The translations under genes and the position numbers were made by a program. A stretch of DNA of 64,000 nt from a bacterium (GTDB taxonomy: Bacteria > Vulcanimicrobiota > Vulcanimicrobiia > Vulcanimicrobiales > Vulcanimicrobiaceae), in NCBI GenBank assembly GCA_021805775.1, contig JAJZED010000007.1, positions 1-64,000 on the forward strand, in the 5' to 3' direction. The first letter of the stretch is position 1, and each line of letters begins with the position of its first letter. The notes under the pieces are model-generated. The model saw nothing but the letters and a program-made list of their open reading frames with translations, did no database searches and was not told the DNA's origin. Shown here piece by piece: positions 44,165 to 53,675 of this stretch.

Positions 44165-45052
44165 TTAGGCAGCCTGAGTATTCTCGAACTGCTCGGGGCT
44201 GACGTATCCGAGCGTTGAGTGCCGACGTTGCCGATTGTACCAGATTTCGATGTACTCGAAAACGATCGCCCTCGCCGATTCTCGAGACTCGAAGGTCGGA
44301 TCGTCGAGTTCGCGCTTGAGCGTCGCGAAGAAGCTCTCGGTCACCGCGTTGTCCCAACAGTTGCCCTTGCGGCTCATGCTGCAGAGCATCCCGTTTCGGT
44401 CGTAAAAGCGCTGAACCGCATCGCTGGCATACTGCACCCCGCGATCGGAATGAACGAGCAGCGTCTGCTCAACGGCGCGACGATCTGCCGCCATTTGTAA
44501 CGCGTCGAGAACGAGTCGCGACTCGAGTCGATGACTCATCGACCAGCCAACGATCTTCCGCGAGAAAAGATCGAGGACCACGGCGAGATAGAGCCAGCCC
44601 TCGCGCGTACGCAGGTAGGTAATGTCGCTGGTCCACACGCGATTCGGCGCTTCGATTTCCGCTGGAGCGAAGTGTCGTTCGAGCAGATTTCCGGCGAGCG
44701 GCTTGCCGTGTTTGGAATCGGTGGTCACCTTGAATGCACGAGGCGTTTTGCCGCGAATGCCGGCTTCCCGCATCAGCTTGGCGACGCGACGGCGGGAAAC
44801 GCGTTTGCCGCCATCGCGGAGATCGCGTACGATCGGTCGACTGCCATATCGAGAGCGGCTCTTGCGGTGGAGAGTAACGACCTCAAAGCGAAGCACGCCG
44901 TCTCGTGTCGTTCGCGCGCTCGGCAGCCGATGCTGCCATGCATAAAATCCGGACGGCGAAACATTCAGTGCGCGGCACATCAAGCGCACTCGCCACACGC
45001 CGATATGTTCTTGAATACAGGCATATCTCACCGCGATTGCTTCGCGAACCAA
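44165..45052 (-). CDS. IS3 transposase OrfB (integrase domain)
   Basis: 295 residues as an open frame, produced mainly as an OrfAB fusion. N-terminal HTH_21 region (ALNVSPSGFYAWQHR, RYGSRPIVRDLRD) followed by the rve core with the DDE triad: Asp in WTSDITYL, Asp in HSDRGVQY and Glu in AVTESFFATLK. The C-terminus is YNRQRRHSTLGYVSPEQFE. The frame opens upstream through the A8 run at 45060-45067. Confidence 0.93.
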   Translation of the reverse strand: MVREAIAVRYACIQEHIGVWRVRLMCRALNVSPSGFYAWQHRLPSARTTRDGVLRFEVVTLHRKSRSRYGSRPIVRDLRDGGKRVSRRRVAKLMREAGIRGKTPRAFKVTTDSKHGKPLAGNLLERHFAPAEIEAPNRVWTSDITYLRTREGWLYLAVVLDLFSRKIVGWSMSHRLESRLVLDALQMAADRRAVEQTLLVHSDRGVQYASDAVQRFYDRNGMLCSMSRKGNCWDNAVTESFFATLKRELDDPTFESRESARAIVFEYIEIWYNRQRRHSTLGYVSPEQFENTQAA

Positions 45053-45324
45053 ATTGCCGTTTTTTTTAAAATATCCCGTTCCTCGGTTACATCGGCAAGC
45101 TGTCGCCGAAGGCGACGAATCTCTTCATCTTGAGCGGTGGGCTTGCCGTTGCCGCGAAACGCTTCTTTGTCCTCAGCCTTGAGCTGGCGCATCCACCCAT
45201 ATAAAAGGCTCGGGTCTATACCGATCGACCGCGCAACCTCCGTCGCGGTCTCACCACTGTCGATAACGCGGCGTACCGCCTCGATCTTCAACTCACGCGG
45301 GAATTTCCGCCGTTGGTCTGCCAT
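45028..45324 (-). CDS. IS3 transposase OrfA
   Basis: 98 residues. A helix-turn-helix domain (RKFPRELKIEAVRRVIDSG, EVARSIGIDPSLLYGWMRQL) and a leucine-zipper-like end (EIRRLRRQLADVTEERDIL). Near its 3' end is a run of eight As on the coding strand (plus 45060-45067), the typical slippery site for the -1 frameshift that makes OrfAB. OrfB lies in the -1 frame. Confidence 0.93.
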   Translation of the reverse strand: MADQRRKFPRELKIEAVRRVIDSGETATEVARSIGIDPSLLYGWMRQLKAEDKEAFRGNGKPTAQDEEIRRLRRQLADVTEERDILKKTAIWFAKQSR

Positions 45325-45649
45325 GGGGCACCATTCTTTCCGGCCTCCCCCTGAGGCCTATCATGGTGTCCACGAAACTGAGGCCAGGCCACCTCCTTGA
45401 CGCAGCAATATGCACGAGCATCTTCATTCCACCGAGGTGATGGGCGCGCCCCTCGATGCGACCCTGGAGAAGCCCCGAGGCTTCGAGCGCGCGGAGGTGC
45501 TTCGAAATTGCCGGCGCGGAGACGGGGCGGTCGGCGGTAATCTCGCCCACGGTGCGTTCGCCGCCAGCCAGCCGTTCGACGATCGCCCGACGCGTCGGGT
45601 CGGCGAGCGCCGAGAAAGCCCCGTCGAGGCGCGCGATGCCCGGCGTCAA
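45293..45649 (-). pseudogene. ArsR-type regulator truncated by the IS
   Basis: From a TTG start the frame reads DGAFSALADPTRRAIVERLA, ERTVGEITAD, PVSAPAISKHLRALEASGLL and RIEGRAHHL, a clear ArsR winged helix. After about residue 72 the sequence no longer fits, and at 45391 it enters the IS, whose sequence supplies the tail. The dimerisation helix is missing. It is divergent from degV, which it may once have flanked as a neighbour only. Confidence 0.75.
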
Positions 45650-45735
45650 GCGGCAGATCGGTGCTCCGAGTCGCCGGGCATGAGTGGCGCGGCGAGCGGG
45701 CGAAGCTGGCGAGCGCGGCGTCAGGAGCGCCCCCT

Positions 45736-46584
45736 ATGGCTACAGCAATTATCACCGACAGCGCGGCCGATATCTCGGCCGAACAAGCCCGCGAATTCGG
45801 CGTCGAGGTTGCGCCGCTCTGGATTCATATCGACGGCGAGCGTCTCCGCGACGGCGTCGATATCACCCGCGCGAGTTTTTACGCGCGCATGGCGGCGGCG
45901 AAGGACCTACCGAGCAGCGAACCGCTCGATGCGGCGGGCTTCACCGCGATCTTCGCCAAGCATGTGGACAAGGGCGATGAATGCGTCGTTCCGATCGTTT
46001 CCAGCAAGCTCTCGAAAACCTACGAAAATGCTTTGGCCGCGGCATCGCGCTTTGCGGGCAAAGTGCAGGTGATCGACAGCGAAACGCTCTCCGGCGGCCT
46101 CCTTTTGCTCGCTTATGTCGCCGGTGAGATGGCCAAGAAAGGCGCGAGCGCCAACGATATCGTCGCCGCGCTCGAACGCGGCAAGAGTACGCAGAACGGT
46201 TATCAGATCATGCCGACGCTGGAATTTCTCGGGCGCAGCGGGCGATTGAACAAGGCGATTGTCGCGTTGGGCACCGTTTTGAAGGTCAATCCCATTCTTC
46301 AAGTGCGCGACGGCATCGTTGAAACGGCCGGGCAGACGCGCACCTTCGATAAAGCGAAAGAGTTGATTATCGATATCGCAACGCGTCACGTGACCGACGC
46401 CGCCGCGACGCGTTTTGCAATCGGGCACACGCACGCCCCGGCGCTCGCCGACGAAATGGCGAAAGCGCTACACGACAAACTCTCGTTGCCGCCGAAAACC
46501 TTCATCGTTCACGAAGTCGGCCCGTCGGTCGCCGTCAACGTCGGTCCGGGCGCGATCGCTATATTTTCGGTGACGGGAATCTAA
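45736..46584 (+). CDS. DegV-family fatty-acid-binding protein
   Basis: 282 residues from MATAIITDSAADISAEQ with AGGAG 8 nt upstream; the longer frame is antisense to the ArsR gene. DegV hallmarks: TDSAADI, a region with SSEPLDAAGF, IVSSKLSKTYENA, VIDSETLSGG, EFLGRSGRLNKA and a C-terminal HEVGPSVAVNVGPGA. Such proteins (FakB-like) hold fatty acids for phosphorylation by FakA; no fakA is adjacent. Confidence 0.92.
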   Translation: MATAIITDSAADISAEQAREFGVEVAPLWIHIDGERLRDGVDITRASFYARMAAAKDLPSSEPLDAAGFTAIFAKHVDKGDECVVPIVSSKLSKTYENALAAASRFAGKVQVIDSETLSGGLLLLAYVAGEMAKKGASANDIVAALERGKSTQNGYQIMPTLEFLGRSGRLNKAIVALGTVLKVNPILQVRDGIVETAGQTRTFDKAKELIIDIATRHVTDAAATRFAIGHTHAPALADEMAKALHDKLSLPPKTFIVHEVGPSVAVNVGPGAIAIFSVTGI

Positions 46585-46815
46585 ACCCCAACTTATCAAT
46601 CCTCGCCCGCTATCGCAGGGCAAACCCGGCCGTTTCGGTCGGAATGCGGTCGGCAACGCTGCCGTACGGATCGCGCGGGGTCGCATGTGCTGTCGAGCAG
46701 TCACGCTGAAGGCGGCGCAGACGGGTGTTGCCGTGCGGCTTTCCTCGCGCTCCTCGCAGGGGGCGCGACACGCTGGTAAACGGAGCGCGAGCCTCGCGCG
46801 CCGAATCTGCCGACG

Positions 46816-47403
46816 ATGAGCGACATTCAAGATCGTACCGGAGCCCGGCAGCCCGAGCTTTTCTCCCCCGAACGCGCCGCGCGGCTCGACGACCCCGCTC
46901 GCGAGGAGTACATGCCTGCAGCGGCGATCGTCGAACGCCTTGAGGTCCCTCAAGAGGGCCGGGTCATCGATCTCGGCGCGGGGACGGGTCGCTACACCTT
47001 TGCGATTGCCAAGGCGCACCCCGATGCCTTCGTCGTCGCCGTCGACACGCAGCCCGGCTTCGTGCGGATCATCGCCGAGCGTTGCCTTGAGGGTCAATTC
47101 GATAATGTCGTCACCGGCGACACGCCTGCCGGCCCCCCGGCCGACCGCATCTTACTTCTGAATGTCCTACATGAGATGACCGATCTCGATCTCAATCCGG
47201 TGCGAGCTGCCCTCTCCCCCGAGGGTTGGATGCTCGTCATCGATTGGGAGGCCGGAATCGAACGGTCCGTCGGTCCGCCGCGCGAGCATTCACACACGCG
47301 CGACGAGGCGATCGCTCGCCTGCAATCGCGCGGCTTCGCGCGCGTCGAGCCGCTCGACGCACCGGAATTTCCCTACCACTTCGTACTCCGCGCGAGCGTA
47401 TAG
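46816..47403 (+). CDS. SAM-dependent methyltransferase
   Basis: 195 residues, class I fold. Motif I VIDLGAGTGRYTF (about 50-62), acidic post-I residue in VVAVDTQ, and post-motif LLNVLHEM. Resembles small Methyltransf_11/ubiE-like enzymes; substrate unknown. The 231-bp gap before it (46585-46815) shows nothing recognisable. It is followed by the M61 peptidase gene after 35 bp. Confidence 0.82.
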   Translation: MSDIQDRTGARQPELFSPERAARLDDPAREEYMPAAAIVERLEVPQEGRVIDLGAGTGRYTFAIAKAHPDAFVVAVDTQPGFVRIIAERCLEGQFDNVVTGDTPAGPPADRILLLNVLHEMTDLDLNPVRAALSPEGWMLVIDWEAGIERSVGPPREHSHTRDEAIARLQSRGFARVEPLDAPEFPYHFVLRASV

Positions 47404-47438
47404 CAGGGAGCCGCCTGCCGAGCGCGTACCGCGGATGC

Positions 47439-49298
47439 ATGCGCACTCATCTGATTCGAGGCTTCGCTCTCTCCTTGTTGCTGTGTTCGCTGGGGTTCGC
47501 CCCGTTACGGGCGGCAACTCTGCCGATTCAGCTGCAGCTCGATGCGCGGCAGGCGCCGACACAGAACATCGTCTTTACCCATGAAGTCATCCCGGTCGCT
47601 CCGGGCCCGATGACGCTTTACTATCCCAAGTGGATTCCCGGCGAACATCAGCCGGTCGGCCCGATCGCCAACGTTTCGTCGCTGGTGATCACCGCGGCCG
47701 GGAAACGCATTCCCTGGCGCCGCGATCCGCTCGATATGTTTGCGTTCGAGTTCGTCGTGCCGGCCGGTGCCACGGCGATCGACGTGCATTTCACCTATCT
47801 CGGTGCAACATTCGGTCACTATTCATCTTCGCGGCTAGCCACGCATAATTTGTTCGTCACGACGTGGAACCAGAATTTACTTTATCCGTCGACCGGGACG
47901 ATTCAAGACACGTTTTTTAAGCCGTCCATCATCTTACCGGGTTCCGCCTGGAAGTTTGCGACGGCGTTAACGGGAGCGAGTCGCTCCGGCGATACCGTCA
48001 CCTTCGACGAGGTTTCGCTCGAACACCTCATCGATTCGCCGCTCGACGCCGGCACGCACGTTTATCGGAAGCGCATTTGGCACCAAGGGAATGCAAGCGC
48101 ATACCTCAACGTGTTTGCCGACACTCAACATGAGGCGAACTCTGCAAAGATCGGCGAACCGCACTACGCGAAGCTCGTCCGCGAAATGATGGCGATGTAC
48201 GGCGCCCGTCACTGGCGCAACTACAATTTTTTGTTAACGCTCTCCGACCAAATGCCCGGCGAAGGAATCGAACATCACGAATCCAGCGACGACGGCGAGA
48301 CGGGTTCGTATTTCCTCAACCATAAAACGTTCGTTCGTGGAGGAGATTTGCTCTCGCACGAGTTCAACCATTCGTGGGATGGGAAATACCGTATGCCGGC
48401 AGGCCTATATCCGGATAACTTGCAGATCCCGTACGACGATTCGTTACTCTGGGTTTACGAAGGCATGACGCAATACTACGGCGACGTCATGTCGTTCCGC
48501 GACGGTATCCGCCCGGCGAAGCAGTGGCCCGATCAAGTAGCGGCGATGTATGCCTATTACGACAACGAACCCGGACGTATGTGGAGAACGCTGGGCGATA
48601 CCGCAACGTCGGCTCCTTTTCTTTACGCGGCGCCCTACGGCTACAATGCGGAGCGACGCAGCGTCGATTTCTATGTTGAAGGCGCGCTGATGTGGCTGCG
48701 CGCGGACAGCATTATCCGGGCGAAAACGCATGACAAAAAATCGCTCGACACTTTCGCGCGTGCTTTTTTTGGAAGAACGACGACGGGACCGATCGTCGTC
48801 ACGTACACGCGTAAAGACATTATCGCCGGGCTCGATAAGGTGCTGCCGTATAATTGGACGGGGTTTTTCCATAAGTGGATCGATAACATAGCGCCGCACC
48901 CGGCAAACGGATTCACCCCCGATGGCTGGAAACTCGTCTATACGACGAAGCCGACGCTCTGGGTGCCGAAGAATAATTTTTGGTACTCGGTCGGCCTTAC
49001 GGTAAACAACGATGAAATCGGCGACGTTCGCTTCGGCTCGGCCGCTGCGAATGCGACGTTGGGAATCGACACGCGGATCGTTGCCGTCAACGGACGCGGC
49101 TATACCGCGCCGGTCCTGGCACAAGCCATTACCGAAGCGGCGAAGAGCAAGCAGCCTATTTCGCTGTTGGTCGAGCATAGCGACGTCTATCGTACCGTTC
49201 AAATTCGCTATACCGGCGGTCTTCGATATCCGCATCTGGTACGTATCAAAGGCGTGCCCGACCGGCTCTCGCAGGTCGTCAAACCCTACACGAAGTAG
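47439..49298 (+). CDS. M61-family (glycyl) aminopeptidase
   Basis: 619 residues with a signal peptide (RGFALSLLLCSLGFAPLRA). The N-terminal beta domain has PKWIPGEHQPVGPI. The zinc site is SHEFNHSWDGK (HExxH near residue 306) with the third ligand in VYEGMTQYYGD. A C-terminal PDZ-like domain follows (GIDTRIVAVNGR). Periplasmic or secreted metallo-aminopeptidase of the thermolysin-like clan. Likely coupled to the PsiE-like gene 9 bp downstream. Confidence 0.92.
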   Translation: MRTHLIRGFALSLLLCSLGFAPLRAATLPIQLQLDARQAPTQNIVFTHEVIPVAPGPMTLYYPKWIPGEHQPVGPIANVSSLVITAAGKRIPWRRDPLDMFAFEFVVPAGATAIDVHFTYLGATFGHYSSSRLATHNLFVTTWNQNLLYPSTGTIQDTFFKPSIILPGSAWKFATALTGASRSGDTVTFDEVSLEHLIDSPLDAGTHVYRKRIWHQGNASAYLNVFADTQHEANSAKIGEPHYAKLVREMMAMYGARHWRNYNFLLTLSDQMPGEGIEHHESSDDGETGSYFLNHKTFVRGGDLLSHEFNHSWDGKYRMPAGLYPDNLQIPYDDSLLWVYEGMTQYYGDVMSFRDGIRPAKQWPDQVAAMYAYYDNEPGRMWRTLGDTATSAPFLYAAPYGYNAERRSVDFYVEGALMWLRADSIIRAKTHDKKSLDTFARAFFGRTTTGPIVVTYTRKDIIAGLDKVLPYNWTGFFHKWIDNIAPHPANGFTPDGWKLVYTTKPTLWVPKNNFWYSVGLTVNNDEIGDVRFGSAAANATLGIDTRIVAVNGRGYTAPVLAQAITEAAKSKQPISLLVEHSDVYRTVQIRYTGGLRYPHLVRIKGVPDRLSQVVKPYTK

Positions 49299-49307
49299 GT
49301 TCGAACG

Positions 49308-49829
49308 ATGGAGCAGCAACCCGAAGAACGCGAAGTGATCGAACATGGCGGCCGCATAGGCACGTTCGATCGGTTCGCAAGCGTCCTCGCGCTCGGCGAA
49401 CGAATCATGTTCGTATTCGTGGGGTTGTTGCTCTTTGTCGCCGCCGTAGCGCTGGCGATTCACGGCGTGCGCGAAGCGATAGCGCTTTTTAGCGTTAGCG
49501 GAGACTCGCTGGTCGGAACGACCGCGCACTTCATCGATCTCGTTCTCTTGATCTTGATGATTTCGGAAATAACCTATACGGTCGTCATCTCTATTCGCGG
49601 GAAGGGACTTTCGGCGATACCGTTTCTACTTATCGCAGTTATCGCTACCGTACGCCGCGTTTTGGTCATCACGATTCAAGAAATTCATCCTGCCGCGCCG
49701 AAGGGTTTGACGTGGATATCGAAGAGCAGCGTCGATCTCCTCGTGCTTTCGCTCGTGTCGGTTATTTTTGTTGCGGCGATCGTCTTGCTGCAACGTCGGC
49801 GTCCTTCATCGAAACATCCGGCGGAGTAG
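49308..49829 (+). CDS. PsiE-like membrane protein
   Basis: 173 residues with four hydrophobic helices (IMFVFVGLLLFVAAVALAI; FIDLVLLILMISEITYTVV; IPFLLIAVIATVRRVLVI; LLVLSLVSVIFVAAIVLL) and the conserved polar positions of the PsiE family (LLLILMISE, FLLIAVIATVRRVL). PsiE is a phosphate-starvation protein in E. coli, but regulation here is unknown. It converges on the acyl-CoA ligase gene, 7 bp apart. Confidence 0.75.
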   Translation: MEQQPEEREVIEHGGRIGTFDRFASVLALGERIMFVFVGLLLFVAAVALAIHGVREAIALFSVSGDSLVGTTAHFIDLVLLILMISEITYTVVISIRGKGLSAIPFLLIAVIATVRRVLVITIQEIHPAAPKGLTWISKSSVDLLVLSLVSVIFVAAIVLLQRRRPSSKHPAE

Positions 49830-49836
49830 GTCGCCT

Positions 49837-51453
49837 CTAGACCTGGCCGCTGGCCGCGCTGCGCCCCTTGCGGTCGAGTTCGCGCTGACGCAATTCGACG
49901 CGCCGAATTTTTCCCGAACGCGTTTTCGGCAAATCGGCGACGAATTCAATTTCGCGTGGATATTTGTAAGGAGCGGTAACGCGCTTGCAGTGCTCTTGCA
50001 ACTCGCGAACGAGTGCGTCGCCGGCGGAGAAACCGCTGCGTAGAACGACGAAGGCCTTTACGACATTTCCGCGGTCGGCGTCGGGGCTTCCGACAACTGC
50101 AGATTCGGCGACTGCCGGGTGTTCGAGCAGTGCGCTCTCCACTTCAAACGGACCGATCCGATATGCACCGGAGGAAATGACGTCGTCCGCTCGCCCGACG
50201 AACCAAAAATAACCATCGGCATCGATCCGCGCGCGGTCGCCGGTGAGATACCACTCGCCGCGCCGCGTTTCCGACGTTTGTTCGTCGTCGCGAAGATAGC
50301 CCTTAAAGAGCGTCGGCGGAGCGCCGCGCAAACCGATATCTCCGACGACATCGGTCGCGCATGGTCGACCGTCTTCGTCGACGACGGCGATCTCGTGTCC
50401 GGGCGTCGGGCGGCCCATCGCGCCGATGCGAACCTCCTCGCCCGGGAGGTTGGCGATCAATAGCGAGTTCTCGGTCTGTCCGTATCCGTCATAAATCGTC
50501 AGACCGAACGCAGCTTTCCATCGTTCGATGACCTCGGGGTTTAACGGCTCGCCCGCGCTGACGCAATGGCGCAACAGCGGTAATTTCCATCGCGTTCCGA
50601 GATCGTCGCGTTTCGCTTCGAGCCGATATTCCGTCGGGGCTTGGCAGAGCACGGTAACGCCTAAATCGCGAAGCAGATCGAGCCGCTCGACAGGGTCGAA
50701 ACCGCCGTCGTGCATGACGATCGCGCTGCCGCACGACCAGGGCCCAAGCAATACGTTCCAGAGCGATTTTGCCCAACCGGTAGCGGCGGTGCTCCACACT
50801 AAGTCATCGGGGGTGCAATCGAGCCAAAAACGCGCTTGCATGCGCTTGGCAAACGTGTAGGCGCGGTCGTGAATGACCCCTTTGGGATCTTTCGTCGTCC
50901 CGCTCGTATAGATGATATAGCTCCAATCCTTGCTCTCGGCATCGATTCCGCGATGCGGCGTCGCCGCTTGTGCGCGCGTATCGAGCCGTTCCCAACCGGG
51001 AGCCTCTGCCTCGCTGAGGTAGTAATGGGTGCAAGTGACGGCATCGGCGCGAATGTCATCGAACTCGACGAGATTGCTCGCGCATGCGACGACCGCGCTA
51101 ACGGCAGCGTGATTGGCGCGGTAGAGCAGATCTTTCGCGCGAAGTTGCTCGGCGCATGGAATGGCGACCGCGCCGATACGGTCGAGCGCAAGCATCGTAA
51201 ATATCCATGCGGGTCGTTTAGGAAGTGCAACGAGAACGCGGTCGCCGCGGCCGATTCCATCGTCGGCGAAAACGCGAGCGTAGCGTTGAGAGGCGAGAGC
51301 TATCTCGGCGAACGTATAAGTACGCCGACTTCGGTCGTTATCGAGAAAAACGAGTGCCCGACGATCGTTTCGTGCGAGTTCGTCGATAACGTCGCGCGAG
51401 AAAGAGAACCGCTGCGGTACCTCCCAACGGAATCCCTCGCGCCCGGCGTTCAC
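49837..51453 (-). CDS. AMP-forming acyl-CoA ligase
   Basis: 538 residues. AMP-binding core IIYTSGTTKDPKGVIHDRAY (about 180-199), DGYGQTENSLL, YLTGDRARIDADGYFWFVGR and the C-terminal PKTRSGKIRRVELRQRE with the catalytic lysine. Belongs to the acetyl-CoA/medium-chain acyl-CoA synthetase group; substrate not deducible. Overlaps the aminotransferase gene as ATGA, so the two are coupled. Confidence 0.9.
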   Translation of the reverse strand: MNAGREGFRWEVPQRFSFSRDVIDELARNDRRALVFLDNDRSRRTYTFAEIALASQRYARVFADDGIGRGDRVLVALPKRPAWIFTMLALDRIGAVAIPCAEQLRAKDLLYRANHAAVSAVVACASNLVEFDDIRADAVTCTHYYLSEAEAPGWERLDTRAQAATPHRGIDAESKDWSYIIYTSGTTKDPKGVIHDRAYTFAKRMQARFWLDCTPDDLVWSTAATGWAKSLWNVLLGPWSCGSAIVMHDGGFDPVERLDLLRDLGVTVLCQAPTEYRLEAKRDDLGTRWKLPLLRHCVSAGEPLNPEVIERWKAAFGLTIYDGYGQTENSLLIANLPGEEVRIGAMGRPTPGHEIAVVDEDGRPCATDVVGDIGLRGAPPTLFKGYLRDDEQTSETRRGEWYLTGDRARIDADGYFWFVGRADDVISSGAYRIGPFEVESALLEHPAVAESAVVGSPDADRGNVVKAFVVLRSGFSAGDALVRELQEHCKRVTAPYKYPREIEFVADLPKTRSGKIRRVELRQRELDRKGRSAASGQV

Positions 51454-52670
51454 GGCGCGGCGTCGAAGGCGACGAGTGCGTCTTCGAGTCGTTCGAGTAA
51501 GAGATCGATCTCGCCATCGGTAATGACGAGCGGAGGTGCGATGCGCAAAACGCGTTCGTGCGTATCTTTTGCAGCGATGCCGCGTTCGAGCAGAGCATAA
51601 GCGAGTTGTCGCGCGGGGCGGTCGAGTTCGACGCCCACGAGGAGGCCGCGCCCGCGCACGTCGCGGATCGAAGGCGATTGCAACGCCCGTAGGCCCTGCA
51701 TCAATTTTGCGCCGGCATAGCGCGCGCGTTCGGAAAGCCGCTCTTCAACGAGTACGTCCATTGCAGCTATTGCAACGGCGCTACCCAGAGGGTTCCCGCC
51801 GAAGGTGCTGCCGTGGTCGCCGGGTTGGAAGAGCGACATCAAGGATCGATCGGCGAGAATCGCCGAGACGGGGTAGAGGCCGCCGCCTAAGGCTTTCCCA
51901 ACGATGAGGATATCGGGTTTGATGCCGTCGTGGTCGAGACACATGAGCGCACCGGTACGCCCGAAACCCGTCTGAATTTCGTCACCGAGGAAGAGCACGT
52001 CGTGCTCTTTGCAGACCGCCCACGCGCGTTTGAGATAACCCTCGGGCGGGACGATCACGCCGCCCTCGCCCTGAATGGGTTCGATCAACATCGCGCAGGT
52101 GTTCGGGCCGATCGAGCGTTCGAGTGCGTCGGCATCGCCGTACGGCACGAGAACGAACCCCGGGGTATAAGGGCCGAACGAACGGCGGTACGCCGGTTCG
52201 CTCGAAGCGCTGATGACCGTCGTCGTGCGCCCGTGGAAATTATTGGTAAAAACGATGATCTCGGCGCGGTCGGGAGCGATCCCCTTAACGTCGTATCCCC
52301 AGCGCCGCGCGAGTTTAATCGCCGTTTCGACTGCCTCGACGCCCGTGTTCATCGGCAGCGCCATCTCGAAGCCGCAGAGGCGGGTGAGTCGCTCGAGAAA
52401 CTCCGGTAAGCGATTGTTGCGCATCGCGCGCGAGGTAAGCGTGACGCGCCCCGCTTGTTCGACCAGCGCGGCGACGATACGTGGGTGACAGTGCCCCTGG
52501 TTTACCGCCGAGTAGGCGCTGATGCAGTCGAGATAACGTTTCCCTTCGACGTCGGTTAACCAGCAGCCGCGAGCTTCGTCGACGACGAGGTCGAGCGGGT
52601 GGTAATTATGGGCTCCGAAATGCTCTTCGGCATCGATCAGGGAGCGGGAACTTCGGTCGCTCGCGTTCAT
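51450..52670 (-). CDS. rocD: Ornithine-type class III aminotransferase
   Basis: 406 residues from MNASDRSS; an in-frame Met 25 codons upstream has no homology. PLP fold type I: AYSAVNQGHCHPRIVAAL, MNTGVEAVETAIKLAR, NNFHGRTTTVISAS, EPIQGEGGVIVPPEGYL, DEIQTGFGRTG and the Schiff-base lysine in VGKALGGGLYPVSA. Closest pattern is ornithine-oxo-acid transaminase, making glutamate 5-semialdehyde. First gene of a two-gene operon with the ligase. Confidence 0.88.
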   Translation of the reverse strand: MNASDRSSRSLIDAEEHFGAHNYHPLDLVVDEARGCWLTDVEGKRYLDCISAYSAVNQGHCHPRIVAALVEQAGRVTLTSRAMRNNRLPEFLERLTRLCGFEMALPMNTGVEAVETAIKLARRWGYDVKGIAPDRAEIIVFTNNFHGRTTTVISASSEPAYRRSFGPYTPGFVLVPYGDADALERSIGPNTCAMLIEPIQGEGGVIVPPEGYLKRAWAVCKEHDVLFLGDEIQTGFGRTGALMCLDHDGIKPDILIVGKALGGGLYPVSAILADRSLMSLFQPGDHGSTFGGNPLGSAVAIAAMDVLVEERLSERARYAGAKLMQGLRALQSPSIRDVRGRGLLVGVELDRPARQLAYALLERGIAAKDTHERVLRIAPPLVITDGEIDLLLERLEDALVAFDAAP

Positions 52671-52775
52671 AGTCTCGAACTCTTTAACGCCACGTGTGTT
52701 TACCGCTGCGAACGGGAATGCCGGGGCGCGTCTCTCATCCGACATTCGAGGAACACTTGCCCGTAGGAGTTAAGG

Positions 52776-53675
52776 ATGTCCGCTGTGCCGCCCTCCTCGC
52801 TCGACGACTCTCTAGCCCGAGAAAATGCCCTCGCCACGGCCCCGGCGTTGCGACGTTTACTGCAACGCGATACTCCGGAGATCGCAGATCGCAGCCGGAG
52901 CTTCTTCGCGTTACCCTCACAATCGAACGGCCGTGCGGCGCTGCTGCTCCACGGGCTAACGGCGAGCCCGGGGCAGATGGAGCGGTTCGCCCGCAGCCTC
53001 ACGGAGCGCGGCTATGCGGTCGTGGTACCGCGACTCCCTCGCCACGGTCGCAGCGATCGGTTGACCGACGAACTCGCCAAACTCGGTGTCGCCGAACTTG
53101 TCGATCGTTCGAGCCTTGCCCTTGAGGCAGCGCGCGAGCTCGCGACGCGCATTACCGTCGTCGGCTTCTCGCTCGGAGGGACGCTCGCTCTTCGGCTCGC
53201 CCACGACGAGCCGTTGGAACGTGCGGTTGCGATCGCGCCATTTCTCGGCTTCGCTTGGCTTCCTAATCGGGCGGCACCGGCGCTGGCGCGCGCGGCATTA
53301 CGACTTCCCAATGCATTTGCCTGGTGGGATCCTATCGCGCGCGAATCGCAGATGCCCGCACACGGATATCCGCGCTATAGCACGCACGCAGTCGCCCGCG
53401 CATACGAACTGGCGCATGCGCTGCTCGCCGACGCGCGTCTATCGCCGCCGCGCACGCGCGACATCATCGCGGTAACGAACGATCGTGAAGCGGCCGTTAA
53501 CAACCGCGCGGTGCGCCGCTTGGTGGCGGCATGGAACGCTTCGGGAGCGGTCGGCATTCGCGAGGAACGCTTGCGAGGGCTGCGGATCTCGCACGATATT
53601 ATCGAACCGGAGCGCCACCCGGATCTCGCCGATCGGGTCTTGCCGCACCTATTGCAGATCGTCACCGAAAAGTGA
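52776..53675 (+). CDS. Alpha/beta-hydrolase, tandem copy 1
   Basis: 299 residues. LLLHGLTASPGQMERFARSL, PRLPRHGRSDRLTD, nucleophile GFSLGG, and C-terminal ISHDIIEPE with the likely catalytic His. The fold is of the carboxylesterase/monoacylglycerol-lipase kind. The next gene is a clear paralogue (same FHGLTNNPAQF and HHGESNRLTNN blocks) and overlaps it as GTGA, so this is a tandem duplication in one operon with tag. Confidence 0.83.
   Translation: MSAVPPSSLDDSLARENALATAPALRRLLQRDTPEIADRSRSFFALPSQSNGRAALLLHGLTASPGQMERFARSLTERGYAVVVPRLPRHGRSDRLTDELAKLGVAELVDRSSLALEAARELATRITVVGFSLGGTLALRLAHDEPLERAVAIAPFLGFAWLPNRAAPALARAALRLPNAFAWWDPIARESQMPAHGYPRYSTHAVARAYELAHALLADARLSPPRTRDIIAVTNDREAAVNNRAVRRLVAAWNASGAVGIREERLRGLRISHDIIEPERHPDLADRVLPHLLQIVTEK

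Larger units (their letters stand above)
44134..45391 (-). mobile_element. Complete IS3-family insertion sequence, 1,258 bp
   Basis: Two open frames (orfA, orfB) lie between 26-bp imperfect inverted repeats: 44134-44159 (TGGAGTGGCCTCGATTTCGT...) and 45366-45391 read from the other end (TGGCCTGGCCTCAGTTTCGT...), five mismatches. All coding parts look intact. No 3- or 4-bp target duplication is visible at the outer ends, and the flanks belong to different genes, which suggests a rearrangement after insertion. Confidence 0.9.

Noticed and set aside
44128-45397. Target-site duplication around the IS3 element
   Set aside because: The 3-4 bases outside the two inverted repeats (GAAC and CCTC) do not match.
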